From Nissolia schottii (lineage: Eukaryota > Streptophyta > Magnoliopsida > Fabales > Fabaceae), in NCBI GenBank assembly GCA_003254905.1, contig QANU01002056.1, forward strand, positions 74,035 through 138,034: a stretch of DNA of 64,000 nt, given 5' to 3'. This document shows positions 48,071-59,085 of the stretch, piece by piece. The notes under the pieces are model-generated. The model saw only the letters and a program-made list of their open reading frames with translations. It did no database searches and was not told where the DNA came from. The number at the start of each line of letters is the position of its first letter. The first letter of the stretch is position 1. A program made the translations under genes and the position numbers.

Positions 48071-48324
48071 CTTCTGCATGCCTCTGCCTTGCTTGCTCTT
48101 CATGTCTATTATGGTAGAATATGGGTATCATGTTTTTGACCCTTTAAATTCAAACTAAAACCGTAAATATGTTTGGAATTAAGTTTCTGTGTTTTCTGCA
48201 CTTTCAAATGGTAATTTTGGTGTTGAAAATGGCTGGAAATCGTCGGGTTTCGTTTTCAGGTCCGCGGGTCAAAAACTGGGTCATAGTGACCTGATTCAAG
48301 GTTGAAGACAACCAAAAAAAAAAT

Positions 48325-48400
48325 GGAGGAGTGTTGCTGCCCAAGATTGAACCTAGGACCTTCAACATGAAGAGCAACATTTCAACCGCTGCACCTTAGA
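48325..48400 (-). other. tRNA-like A/B-box remnant in the copia leader
   Basis: On the minus strand AGGTGCAGCGGTTGAA (48396-48381) resembles a Pol III A box. GGTTCAATCTT (48353-48343) resembles a B box about 27 nt downstream. The spacing is short and no cloverleaf closes, so this is not a working tRNA. It may be a tRNA-derived repeat fragment. Confidence 0.35.
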
Positions 48401-49162
48401 CTCAGAATACATTTATATCAGCAACTACTAATTAATAAATGTAATGTTGTCGTTAGTTACATTGACATGCTGAATTCTATACCTTATTTAATGTGATATA
48501 TTATTGTTTATTTTGAAAATTGTATGTTTAATTCTGGTATTCATTAAGCATGCAAATTTAAGTTAAATAATCTATGCACATTAAAATTGATGATTAAAGA
48601 GTTTATATGTTTTCGATTATTAAATAATTGTATGCATATATTATTTATTTATTTCTTGAAAATTGTATAAATTGTGATTGTTATACATGCAAAATTATGT
48701 TAAATAATATTTATGCATTGATATTCAATTTATTTGCATTATTTAGAATCTTATGCAAATATTAAGCTCTTTATTAAGATTAGATTAATGTTAAGTAATT
48801 GATGTAGTTTTGATTAATTAAGGAGTAGCCACAACATTTTTAATTAATTAGGATTATATACTACAACATTAATTGTAATTAGTCATATGTGATATGATGA
48901 GATATGCCCACAGGAATTTTATTATATTTGTATGATTAATTAGGATAAAATATCATATTATATTTATTATTCTACCCACAGGAAATAAGAGAATGAACAT
49001 AATTTGATAGTTTTATCATAAAGTTACAATATGAATCTAATTGAGTTGGACTTTAGCCCACAGGCAAGTTTTATGTCTCTAGATCCATGAATTAAGACAT
49101 GATTTACATTGGTAAAACATGATATTTATTTTAGTCTCAAATTATATAATGAGCATGTATGA

Positions 49163-49678
49163 TTGTTCTTTGCAGTTATTCAACCTGCGAATATTTCTGA
49201 TATTAAATGTGATATTCCTGAATTAAGAGGTGATAACTATAAGGTTTGGAAGAAAAGAATTCTTCTCCATCTGGGCTGGATGGATATTGACTATGCTATT
49301 AGGAAAAACGAACCACCAGGTATTACTGAAGCCAGCCTTCCAGATGTTGTTGATCTTTATGAAAAATGGGAGAGAGCTAACTGTCTCTCCGTAATGTTCA
49401 TAAAGACAAAGATTTATGCTGGTATCCGTGGTTCTGTCGACCGACATACTAAGGTCAAAGATCTTCTGAAAGTCATTGATGATCAGTTTGTTACATCTGA
49501 GAAGGCGCTTGCTAGCACCCTAATTATACAGTTCTCATCCCTAAAGCTCACTGCGATAAGAGGAGTGCGTGATCACATCATGCGCATGAGGGATATAGCG
49601 GCTCAGCTAAAAGCCTTGGAGGTTACCGTGTCAGATTCTTTTTTGGTTTACTACATTTTGTGTTCTCTGTCACATTAA
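49163..49678 (+). pseudogene. Ty1/copia gag (UBN2 family) fragment
   Basis: 171 codons with copia gag signatures: IPELRGDNYKVWKKRILLHL, GWMDIDYAI, WERANCLSVMFIK, LLKVIDDQFVTSEKALAS, IRGVRDHIMRMRDIAAQL and FLVYYILCSL. It would be the capsid-type protein of the element. The frame ends at a TAA in the CSLSH|YGPF context where the family normally continues, so it is prematurely stopped, and the downstream polyprotein is missing. Confidence 0.85.
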
Positions 49679-49700
49679 TATGGCCCTTTCAAAATCTCTT

Positions 49701-50353
49701 ATAACACACATAAAGAAATCGAACTTGTCCATTGTCACAGAAAATGGACAAGCACCTGGTCCATTTGGATTTCTTTTCTTTCTTAACTCCAATTCCTTGT
49801 TTTCTTTCTTCAACAGTTGAAGCATAAACTACACAGCTCTCTAGCCTCCTCCATGGAAGAACATAGCTTTCCCCTCCACCTCCAAGAAAGACACGATCAC
49901 CACCACTAGTTCACTCCAAATGTCGTGATCATTATCATCATCATCATCATCCTCACGGCATCATCATCATCAAGCTCCATCATCCCCAATTCCATCATCT
50001 CTTCTTCACCAGCTCATCCTCATTATCCTCATCATAATCATCCTTTCATCACCATGGTTTTCATCATCAAGGCAACACAAACCGTATGCGTTGTCCTTCA
50101 CGGCCACCGTAGAGGCCAAAACCACGATGCACGCATCATCAGCTTCATGGAGATCGATAGCCCTATCCTCCATGTTTTCATCATCAATCTCGAGGTTCTT
50201 GATCTGCATTCTCTCAATGAAAAAGGGGTCTTAGTGGAAAGGAAAGAGCAAGAGAGTTCGTGAGCTTTAGATGGGTTTCCTGGCCCCACAGGCGATGGGG
50301 TTTTGCCTTCAAGAAGAAGGCTAAGTTTTCTAATCATTTTCTCTAAATTTCGT
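49701..50353. other. no confident gene; CAT/TCA-rich tract
   Basis: Includes an imperfect TCA/CAT repeat (about 49925-50055). On the minus strand 50209-50006 a frame reads MEDRAIDLHEADDACIVVLA. It looks more protein-like than its neighbours, but I do not recognise it and the flanks do not extend it. Confidence 0.35.
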
Positions 50354-52623
50354 TGTGGGTAATCCGAAACTCCACCACTTAAGTGGCCTTATTCTCTTGA
50401 ATTGTGATAATTTTGCCTTATAAATTATGTTTGAAATATGTTTTATGTACACTAAATTGTGCTCATCTATTTTCAGGGATGTCTTAAGATAAGTGGGTGT
50501 GAGAGAAATTGGTGGAAATTGAGATAAGAAAGTTAAGTCTTGAGGTTGTAAAATTACTACGATTAAATTCGGAGGTCAGGAGAAAATTTAGCTAGCTTAA
50601 GTTGGGTTCATGCATGCGAGATTAAGGATCTTTGATTGAGATTTTAAGTTGTGAGACAGAGATTTGAGAGTGTATGAGGATATATGATGGAATTGGGTAC
50701 AAGGGTTTAAACTAAGGAAGATTTGAGGTATGAAGCATAATGCATGTAAGACTAGAGACATTGGACAAGATTTCAAGTTAAAAAAAAAAGCTTGAGAGTA
50801 AATAATCATAGGGAATGGATTCGAGAGTTTATGCAAGAGTTTGTATTTTAGTAGGCGTGAGTCCTAAAGAAATAAGTTCAGAAGGAACAAGTGAGAGTAG
50901 TAACTAGTAAGAGAACAAAAATGAGAGTGTAGGTGTGTCTAGTGCATTCAGCTTTTGGGAGTGAAAACTTGAGAGGCTAGGTTTCGAAAGTGTAGGTGAA
51001 AGTATAAGGGTTAGTGAGCATGTGTGGAAAACAAGAGAGAGTTGAGAAGGAGAATGCATGAGAGGGTATGAATTCGGGTTAAGTGTGGAAATGGAATAAA
51101 TAAGTTTTGAGGGGATACGGACACATAGTACAAATTGGGTTAAGAACTTAGGTGAGAGCACATGACACGCCCCTTAGCAATCTTGCAAGATGGATTGGTT
51201 AAAATCAAGGAAACAGGTTTAAATCTGCTGTGAAAAGCTAGAATATGTTTCAAGGAAAATGCATCACATAAGAGTGACGTGAGAGAAAAGAAAAGAACAT
51301 GACAAAAGACTAGAAAGGAAAGAAAATATTCCTAGAATAAACAAGAGAGTTGAGGCACAAAATACAAAATTACTACATCGGCCGAATATGTCAAGCGAAA
51401 TATCAAGAATAAAGAATAAAGAATGTCCACCCCCGGCTTGCCACAAGGGCAGCCCCTCACCATCCCTGCATGTAGGGAAAGTCACTTTATATATATTTAC
51501 GCATATACTTATCTTTCACGGTAAGGCATATGTGGTTCGCTACCACCTCCGGCATGAGCTCTGCCTTATGAACAAAAATGAATTACAGATATTAATCCGG
51601 AGCAGGATGTACACAGACCACAGGGATAACGATCCCACAGGGTACATGGGGGAAAGAATAAGAAGGATACTGCCCCAATGGAATTACCTGACAAGGTGCA
51701 TAGGAGAATTCTCGGATTCCCTTCATGCATGATATATGTGATATGTGATACATGTGTATAATGTATACATTATAAGATTACAGGCGGACGAAATCCAATA
51801 TCGCGATACTTAAACGAATAGGTTTAGAAAGCACGAGAACCCTTTAGTTAATGAAAGATTAGAATTCCCCTGTCACTCAATTAATTAGATAAAGCTGCTC
51901 AAGACTAGTATGGATTTAAAAATGAAATAGAGCCTTTAGCTTTTAAATATTTTATCACCTAGAGATCTCCTGAGTGACCTAGACCATAAGTAAATATAAA
52001 GAAAAGTCATTCCCCAACAAGATTCCCATTGAGGACGCAGGTTCTCACCCCCATTTATTTATGGTCCAGGATAACCAAGAAAAAAAAGTTGAAAAGTCGT
52101 CAACCAGACACGGCAAGGTCAACCTCCGCCAACAGAAGGAACAAGGATCATCATCTTATGCGAGGCAGGCAACTATTGAGACAAGCAGACGGCCCGTCAG
52201 AATCAGGCCTATGAATATGTGTTATTTTCCTTTTGCTGCATGGGAGCAGTAGGGGTAGCTACACTACAGGCCCCATGCGTAGCTGTACTTGTTGTATATA
52301 CTTAGTTATATAGTTAGTCGTGATATCTGTTAACTTTGGACCATATGGTGTGTATTTATGGATGACAATGACTGTGTGATGTTTAAGCCCTTGAGAAGCT
52401 CTCTCAAGTTTTCGAGTTTCCTTGTTTGTATGATTTGTCGTGACACAAGTACGACTCATGTTTTTAAAACCAAGATTTTTAAACAAAGAAAAAGTTTAAA
52501 TTGATCCATATTTTTGTATCAACTGTATTTTAAAAGTAAGTCTAAAAGTAACTCAGCCAAGAAGTGACAAACTAGTGAACATTGTTTACGACTTAAGCGT
52601 AAACAGTTAGCTAGGGTGTTACA
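50354..52623 (-). mobile_element. reversed copy of the TGTAACACCC LTR family
   Basis: Read on the minus strand it starts TGTAACACCCTAGCTAAC at 52623 and contains AAAAATATGGATCAATTTAAA and ATGAGTCGT. It then has GGGGGTGAGAACC, CTCAATGGGAA, GTCACTCAGGAG, TCTAGGTG, GAGCAGC and GAGTGACAGGGGAA, the same blocks in the same order as the copies at 28959 and 62951. The left end near 50354 is a guess from a GGAGTTTCGGATTACCCACA-like terminus. No coding domain is visible. Confidence 0.55.
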
Positions 52624-52874
52624 CACATGGGTCTCAGGTACAAAGATAGAGGGGCCCCGCAAACCAGCAGACCCAATCCTAACTTCTAAACCGTAAGTCT
52701 GATTGACGAATTGTTAAAAGTTTTGAAACCAGCGTGACTAACCAGCGTGACTAAGAGAATATTTTTATTTTATTAATAAATTATTGCTATATGGTTCAAG
52801 AATGTCCCTAAATATTAGTTATTGCATTGTAGAGAACACATTGTTTACTTTTAGCAAAAAAGGGGGTATTACAA
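52624..52874 (+). repeat. possible 3' end of another LTR
   Basis: Ends AAAAAAGGGGGTATTACA, close to the AAAAAAGTGGGATGTTACA end of the 5167-bp element. The preceding 200 bp are non-coding. This suggests that the reversed LTR landed inside an older forward LTR. Confidence 0.35.
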
Positions 52875-54559
52875 TGCACGCTATTAAATATAATTTATTA
52901 TTGGTAACTCGTTGTAATTTGGTCTAAATATTGTGATTTCTTATACAAATAAATGGTGTAATAAATTATAATTCTAAGGTACATTAAATTATTAGTGATT
53001 TAATTCCGTTCAAACCGTGAATTTTATTCTATTTTTATCCTGTTGGTATTAACAACTCACCAATTTACAAAGGCACATTCATTAGTAGTATTCCAATCAG
53101 ATCAATTTTCTCTTCACCCTCATTTAATTGACTGCTTTCATTTTTGAAAATTTGAAAACCTAAACTTTCCCTTCCTTAAAGATGAAGACCATGGTATTTA
53201 AATTAGATCATTCTGTCATTTTGTTTTATGGTACGTGGAGTGGGCTGGGCTTGACATTGAGCCATTTTGTTGATGTGGCTGGAGATTAGAGAATGTTCTG
53301 TGGCCTGTAGGCAAGGGCAAAGCTAGGAATTTAAAAGGATGAAAGCTAAAGAAAGCAGAGTTTAATGGACTATTAAGGAGGTAGTCTCCTGTCACACTGC
53401 AAATTCATCACGGTAAAAGTATTCTAATTTTCTTGTGATTAATGTGATCATACCGTGCTAATATTCATATTTGTATGGACAAAATAAACATTGATGCTTT
53501 TGTTTGCTAGGAATTTCACTAGGTCAGCAACGTACATGGTAGTTTATTATTCATTAGGTTGAAGGTAACAGTCTTGTTTCAATATTTGGAGAGATGATGA
53601 AAAGTTAAATTTGATATTTGGATATGTTTTATTAATATTGGTATGGTCTATGATTATTTTTCATTTTCTTCTCTTGAATCGGCTTTGGGAAATTATTGCT
53701 TAGGAAATTTGGATTTCCAAATTACAAACATAGTTGGATAAATCTTTTTTCTTTTTTCTTTTTTTAAATTTGAGTTTATTTGAAATTGACTCTTTTTTTT
53801 TTTATTTTATGAATTTGATTTGTTTTAGTGAAGTGTGAGCATGGAAAGTTAGCTATTTTTAACATAGGCAACATAAGGATCAAAATGATGCTCTAAACAA
53901 AGGAGAGAAAAGGTCATTATTTATATAGAGTGAAAATATTATATACACACACAAGAATGTTACAAATTTTAAGCATGATTGTTTATGAATATACATATTA
54001 TATGTCTCTATTTAATATTATTTATATAAAAATGTATCTATTTTATATATTATATTTATATCTAAAACACTTTCAATTTATATTCACGTTGAAAACATTT
54101 GTATCGCAAGGAAATATTTCAGATAATGTAAATGAGTTTTCATAAATTTATTGCATAAACGACTCGCATAATATATATATATATATATAATCAATTTGAC
54201 CGCTCTAACTGTAAATAGGAAGCCTGAATTTGTAGTTGATCGAGTTATAAGTTTGTTGTGAATTCCCCCATCAAACTTGATTAAAGGCTCAATCCATGGC
54301 TTAATCAATCAATTAAAAAGAGAAGGTGTAAGTTCTAACAGAAGCTGCTTAAATATGATAGAAGAAATCAAATGGAAAAAAAAAATAGACTTTTTTATTT
54401 TTATTTTTGAAATTACAGCTGTCCTTTTTCAGCCTTAACGCAGTGGCAGATGAAGTGAAAGCATCAACTTTTTATTATTTAATTTTAGTCGTTTTCATTC
54501 ATTCTCTGTGGTTGGGGAGACGGTGAAAAGAAAGGATTGGTATTTTAATTTTGAAAATC
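52875..54559. other. gene-free AT-rich stretch
   Basis: No supportable gene. A (TA)n run lies at about 54170-54190 and T-rich runs at 53750-53805. Confidence 0.5.
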
Positions 54560-54570
54560 TGGGCTGGGCC
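54560..54570 (+). promoter_or_regulatory. overlapping site II elements (TGGGCT/TGGGCC)
   Basis: TGGGCTGGGCC carries two overlapping TGGGC(C/T) site II motifs, bound by TCP factors in plant ribosomal-protein and snoRNA promoters. They lie about 200 bp upstream of a TATA box and telobox. Confidence 0.55.
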
Positions 54571-54765
54571 CAATAGTGCTACCTGGTTAGGCTTTTTCAG
54601 ACACCAAAAAAATAAAAAAATAAAAAAGATGAAGAAGAATGAAACTCGGTTAGGCTTTTTGGTTTCGGAATATTCAGAGACGGACTTTGCTAATCAAAAT
54701 TGCACTGAAATGATCCATACGAGAACAAGCCGCCTCCAATACCCTAATTTCTTCCATCGTCTCTC

Positions 54766-54791
54766 TATAAATTCAATATTCTGAAACCCTA
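54766..54791 (+). promoter_or_regulatory. TATA box plus telobox core promoter
   Basis: TATAAAT at 54766-54772 is followed 11 bp later by the telobox AAACCCTA at 54784-54791, with a further ACCCTAA at 54741. The site II + TATA + telobox combination is typical of snoRNA and ribosomal-protein genes in plants. Transcription would start near 54795 and enter the two snoRNA-like units. Confidence 0.6.
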
Positions 54792-54891
54792 GATCTCCAC
54801 ACCTGACGAGGTCCACCCGCGATTCATGTTTTGGTCTCTCTTTCTTTAAGTTTTCTAATTTTTTCTTTCCATAATTTCGTTTCGATTCGCA

Positions 54892-54961
54892 TGTGCCTGT
54901 GATGGTGTTAAATATACTCCGAGATTTATTTCTATGACATCAATCTTACATCTGAGGCACA
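54892..54961 (+). ncRNA. candidate box C/D snoRNA 1
   Basis: A 70-nt unit closed by a perfect 6-bp terminal stem, TGTGCC (54892-54897) with GGCACA (54956-54961). A C box GTGATGG (54899-54905; consensus RTGATGA, one mismatch) lies one base inside the stem, and an exact D box CTGA (54952-54955) touches the other arm. The putative guide before box D is ACATCAATCTTACAT. I did not identify its rRNA or snRNA target. It lies about 100 bp after the TATA/telobox promoter. Such RNAs direct 2'-O-methylation by fibrillarin in the nucleolus. Confidence 0.6.
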
Positions 54962-54996
54962 CACACATTTTAATAAGTATTCGTTTGTTGCTTGAG

Positions 54997-55014
54997 CTGC
55001 GATTGCAATCGCAG
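54997..55014. other. perfect 18-nt palindrome between the two snoRNAs
   Basis: CTGCGATTGCAATCGCAG is its own reverse complement. In RNA it could fold into a short hairpin or dimerise. Position between two snoRNA-like units invites a processing role, but that is inference. Confidence 0.5.
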
Positions 55015-55105
55015 GGTTCTTGTCGTTGCTGCTGCCCAGTGCTTTGTGTATGTTTTGTTTTACTGTAAAATTCCATGCTTGTAGCTTGCAGAAGCAATTA
55101 TTATT

Positions 55106-55188
55106 CGCAAATGATGACAACATAGACAGGGACATCAGCACTCCTTAGGAGAATGTTGACTTCGTCTAATGGGAATCTCTCTGATGCG
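55106..55188 (+). ncRNA. candidate box C/D snoRNA 2
   Basis: An 83-nt unit with terminal stem CGCA (55106-55109) / TGCG (55185-55188), an exact C box ATGATGA (55111-55117) and an exact D box CTGA (55181-55184). Just after box C lies CATAGACAGGGACA (55121-55134). Its core TAGACAGGGACA is the reverse complement of TGTCCCTGTCTA, which I recall from the conserved plant 25S rRNA tract that contains CTGTCCCTGTCTACTATC. That would make it a methylation guide, although the expected D' box after it is degenerate (ATCAG). A second guide may be CTAATGGGAATCTCT before box D. Confidence 0.68.
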
Positions 55189-57497
55189 TTTATACCTAAT
55201 CTATATATGTGTGCTTGCTCTATTTTGGTTTTTCTGGGCTCGCCCATGTTTTGTTCGCATAATCAATTTTGCATTCCTCGTCTCCCGATTTTTTTGACAA
55301 TGATTTGTAATTGGTTAATGGACAATTTACTCTTTTTTTTTTTTTTTTTAATCACCTAACTCTCTTTGTTTAAGCCTTTCAAGCAATGTATGAACAAATC
55401 TCAATCACTTGTTTGTCCGATGATCCTTGTGTCTCAAATTAACATGATTATTTTTTCCCTTTTTCTTACTACAGAACTTAATATATGGAAGAAAGTTTTC
55501 AAATTTAACTTTGGCCAATGATGCATTCTATTGCACGTATTATCAGATGTGTTCATGATGATATCTCAATTGTCACTACCTCTGAGGCCGTATCTGATTT
55601 GAAATCCTTGTAGTGATGTTTTCATTAGCATATGTTATTCCTGCTGATGTAGCTAGTCTTTTATGCTTCATTTGTTAGGAGACAAAGCATTGTGCATTAA
55701 GCGTGGTGCCTAATCAACAAAAATCCATCCTAAATCAGATTCACATGTTTCTTGTCTGCTACTTTTATTGATGTTTTGATAGTAAATGATAGCAAATGTT
55801 TCTTGTTGCCAACCCTGCTTAAAAACAGTAGCTGCTGAAAGGAATGAAGATTGTGTAGATACCAATGTGATACAAGCCTGATGATTGACACTAAGAACGG
55901 AGATTTGAAAGTTGCTTTTGTTGAAGCCTTAACAATCGTTGGGCTCCAAAAGCATCTAATGTAATAAAACGTTCCATATTGGTATTAATGAAGGCTTGTG
56001 ATCTGTTGGCTTGCTCATGTAGTTGTTAATTTTACGTCAAATATAGATGTGTTTTCGATGAATGATACAGCTAGAAAGAAAATATGCAAATGTTTGGGAT
56101 GCGGTAGATAAAATGAGTAGAGCACTTAGACAAAGATTAAGATACGTGTATATGTTAATTTAATGTTGGCACACATTATAATTGTAGAAATTTGTACATT
56201 ATCAATGTTATATATTTAGTCACAACTCATTAAGAGTTGGCATAGAGCCACACAAGTACCAGTAGCACTAAGAAGACATTGCAACGACTTCCAAGAAAGC
56301 GTCTTCAAGTCGAAGAAATACGCTCAAAATTCCAAAGATTATCGCAAATGTTTTTCTAAACTAAAAAAGCAACTTACTCATTATCTTTAAAATGGTGTAA
56401 AACCCTCTACGATGTTTCCACACGTTTAATCATTGACACTGGTAGTGTGTAGAAAATGAGATTTTTCTTAATTTTCTGCTAATAGATCAACTTCGATGAC
56501 TACTGATGTATTTGGCCTCAACTAGATACGGATTTGATTTGGCTTTTACTCAACCAGATTTTCTTGTTCAACTAAGCATCATTTCAATACATGCTCTAAA
56601 ATAGCCATGAATTGGACCTGGCAAGTTCTACCTTTCACCAAGTTATTTTAAACCATCTAATTTAAGGTCATCTATACATCTAATCAGCAAAGGTTGAAAA
56701 TGAAATAGACCACTCATACAACTCACACTAGTTATGGATTCTAAGAGTTCCTCAAACAACCAATTATTTATCTCCCGTCTCACCTTTCTTCCTCCTCATT
56801 CTCCTTATGGAGCCTGACAACCTGAACCTTCCCAAGAGACTGAACATAAGTAATGTACAAATCGTTGAAGGATAGTTTCAATTCACAATTGTCACGTGAA
56901 TCAGAAGAAGGGTTGGGTTGTTGAACGCCCCATACCCATTTAGCCAACGTTAGCAAACAACCCAGTACCTGTCAAACGCAAAGGACCTTGAATAGATAAC
57001 GTTTTGATTTTTTCCTTTTCTAGTTTAAGGAATGGGAAACAAAATAACAAACAAGCCTATCTCACAATCATAGTTTTTCATGGAGATTGTGAAATAGACA
57101 TTCCGAGAAGAAATGGGAAAGAAGAAGGAGGAGGAGGAAGTTGTAGAGAGACAATGTGTAATGGTCAGAGATGGGTTGTTTGAGGGGCTTTGTAGAGTAC
57201 ACAATGGTGTGAGTTTTATCAGTAGTCTATGTTATTTTTTACCTTTGATGATTAGATGTATAAATGATCTTAAATTGAATGGTTTAAAATAACTTAGTGT
57301 ATAATTCACCATAAGTTACTTGGTGCAAGGTAGAACTTGATGTACATAAATTTACTGTTCCACTTTCACTATCACACTTAGCATTTTGGATGCTATCATT
57401 GTCGATGGTTAAACCTATGTTATTAGCTTGTAATGTTAAAATAAGATTCAATTTGACCAAATAATCCAACCCTATGGTCGAAAATGACTCCTTAATC
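55189..57497. other. no confident gene; possible further snoRNA-like motifs
   Basis: At 55555-55647, boxes occur in canonical order ATGATGA (C, 55555), CTGA (D', 55582), GTGATGT (C', 55613), CTGA (D, 55644). There is no terminal stem, so this is only a weak third candidate. No coding region is recognised in the remainder. A poly-T run lies at about 55332-55349. Confidence 0.35.
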
Positions 57498-57507
57498 GCC
57501 AAAGTTC
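57498..57507. repeat. target-site duplication, left copy
   Basis: GCCAAAGTTC, repeated exactly at 58191-58200. The duplication flanks the 683-bp element between them. Confidence 0.85.
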
Positions 57508-57592
57508 AATGTTGCACACGTTTTGGTATGGTACCAGACATGGATCTGGGTACAGGATACAAATTTTTTTGAAAAATAGGGGTACGGGTACC

Positions 57593-57624
<32 letters not shown>

Positions 57625-57635
57625 NTCACTTGTCC

Positions 57636-57689
<54 letters not shown>

Positions 57690-58190
57690 TTAATAAATTA
57701 CATGTAATAAAAAAATTTACAAGATAATTAATGTAAATATCCAATCTAAAACAAACATCACAAGAAAAAACTAAAATCATATTTCTTCAATTCTTTCTAA
57801 AAAAAATAGTAGATGAGAAGAGGAGCGGGAACTCATCGGAGACAAGGTCATGTCGCCGGAAATGGTGCTTCTTGCTAGATGCGACTCTAAAGAAGAAGGA
57901 AAACGAGGATGCAAGAGACAAGGTCGCGTTGCGGAAGACAAGGTTTCACCAAAGATAAGTGTGCTAATTGAACGAGGAGTAGAGGATTGAAGGAGGAGTT
58001 TGGGTATTAATTTTTTTATTACGGTCTGATTAGTAAGTCAAACTTATATATAAAAAAAGACAAAACAAAGTGACGTAGTTGTGGTCAGTTAGTGTATCTG
58101 CACCATATCTAGACTTACCACGACGTACCCGTACTTAGTACGTACCCATACAGATACTTTTTTTATAAATTGGAGTACCCATGCAACATA
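57508..58190. mobile_element. short non-autonomous MULE-like element
   Basis: 683 bp bounded by an exact 10-bp duplication (GCCAAAGTTC). The left end AATGTTGCAC and the right end (reverse complement TATGTTGCAT) form short terminal inverted repeats. GGTAC-rich subterminal motifs (GGTACGGGTACC on the left, CGTACCCGTAC on the right) occur on both sides. A 9-11 bp duplication points to the Mutator superfamily. The interior has a (TA)n tract with an N and a GA-rich part, without a transposase. Confidence 0.78.
57597..57686. repeat. (TA)n microsatellite interrupted by an N
   Basis: Two (TA)n runs (57597-57624 and 57639-57686) separated by a short NTCACTTGTCCCC block. Position 57625 is undetermined, so the true length is uncertain. 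Confidence 0.9.
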
Positions 58191-58200
58191 GCCAAAGTTC
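58191..58200. repeat. target-site duplication, right copy
   Basis: GCCAAAGTTC, identical to 57498-57507. Confidence 0.85.
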
Positions 58201-58569
58201 TAAACGTCACCACGAGTCCAAACAAAGCCAAAACCCTAATTCCCACCAACAAAGCCACCATGCATATAAAAATCAATTTAATGCGATCAACCTAATAGAG
58301 GATAAAAAGCAACCTGATAGCTATACAAACAGCTGCCATATAACTAACTTATGTAAACTAATCTAAGGCTGAAAAGCTAGAGCTTATTCATCCTCTATTA
58401 GAACCCCATAACACACATTGAAACGCAACTAAGAAAAAGCTCAATGGCTTCACATGTCCTTTTCACATAGATCCTATGGTCGTTAAAGTCACACATACTT
58501 CTACCGTTCTACCCATATAAGAATATAGAAGACCTGTAATATATGTTATATATCATATTTTTGCCAACT

Positions 58570-58643
58570 GGCCTATTAGCTCAGTTGGTTAGAGCGTCGT
58601 GCTAATAACGCGAAGGTCGCAGGTTCGAGACCTGCATGGGCCA
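58570..58643 (+). tRNA. tRNA-Ile (anticodon AAT)
   Basis: 74 nt, no intron. Acceptor GGCCTAT pairs with ATGGGCC (one U-G). The A box is TAGCTCAGTTGG. The anticodon stem TCGTG/CGCGA holds CTAATAA with anticodon AAT (inosine at 34 in the mature tRNA). The T arm CGCAGGTTCGAGACCTGC(A) holds the B box GGTTCGAGACC. Discriminator A, no encoded CCA. A TTTT stop lies at 58651-58654. It is a nuclear-type gene. Confidence 0.97.
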
Positions 58644-58654
58644 TATATCATTTT

Positions 58655-59085
58655 ATTTTAAGACTTTTTAGAATGCTGACTTCACCTTGACATTTTTTAT
58701 TCTGAACTTTTTCGCTCCCTCTTGCGTTCCACCGATGGAATTGGCACAAGATTTCCAATGGGAATTTTATATAGCTTCTAAATTTGGTTGCTCGATTGGG
58801 ACAATTAAGCTTAGTTAAACATCAATTTCTTCAACTTTGATGCATTTGCATATGAAGAAACTAACCTATATATGAGGCATACATACTGAAGGCAATTTTG
58901 TTTCCCTTTGAATCGGATTGTAATTTTAAGACAACAAAGAAATCTTTCAGATTTTGTTGGTTGCTTAGTTCTGTTTGATTCATTCTATTTCCCTTTTTTT
59001 GGGTCAACAGTGTGCTAGGTTCTTTGAGGATTCAACTTAAGTGATGAAAATTGCTAGTTTCACTTTGTGTCTCCAGTAATTAGTG
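58655..59085. other. gene-free stretch
   Basis: AT-rich with no recognised feature after the tRNA terminator. Confidence 0.5.

Larger units (their letters stand above)
47639..49700 (+). mobile_element. truncated Ty1/copia retrotransposon (5' LTR, PBS, gag)
   Basis: Holds in order LTR, PBS, a non-coding leader (48071-49160) and the gag start. Similarity to copia ends soon after the gag stop at 49676-49678 (the next codons still read YGPFKISYNT), and no protease, integrase or RT follows. The 3' half was lost by deletion or replaced by unrelated sequence. The right boundary is approximate. Confidence 0.8.

Noticed and set aside
50006..50337. Minus-strand gene with MEDRAIDLHEADDACIVVLA
   Set aside because: Looks protein-like for a short stretch only; flanks do not extend it and I do not recognise it.
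54781..55400. Ribosomal-protein gene behind the telobox promoter
   Set aside because: No open frame with a ribosomal-protein signature follows; the two snoRNA-like units explain the promoter better.
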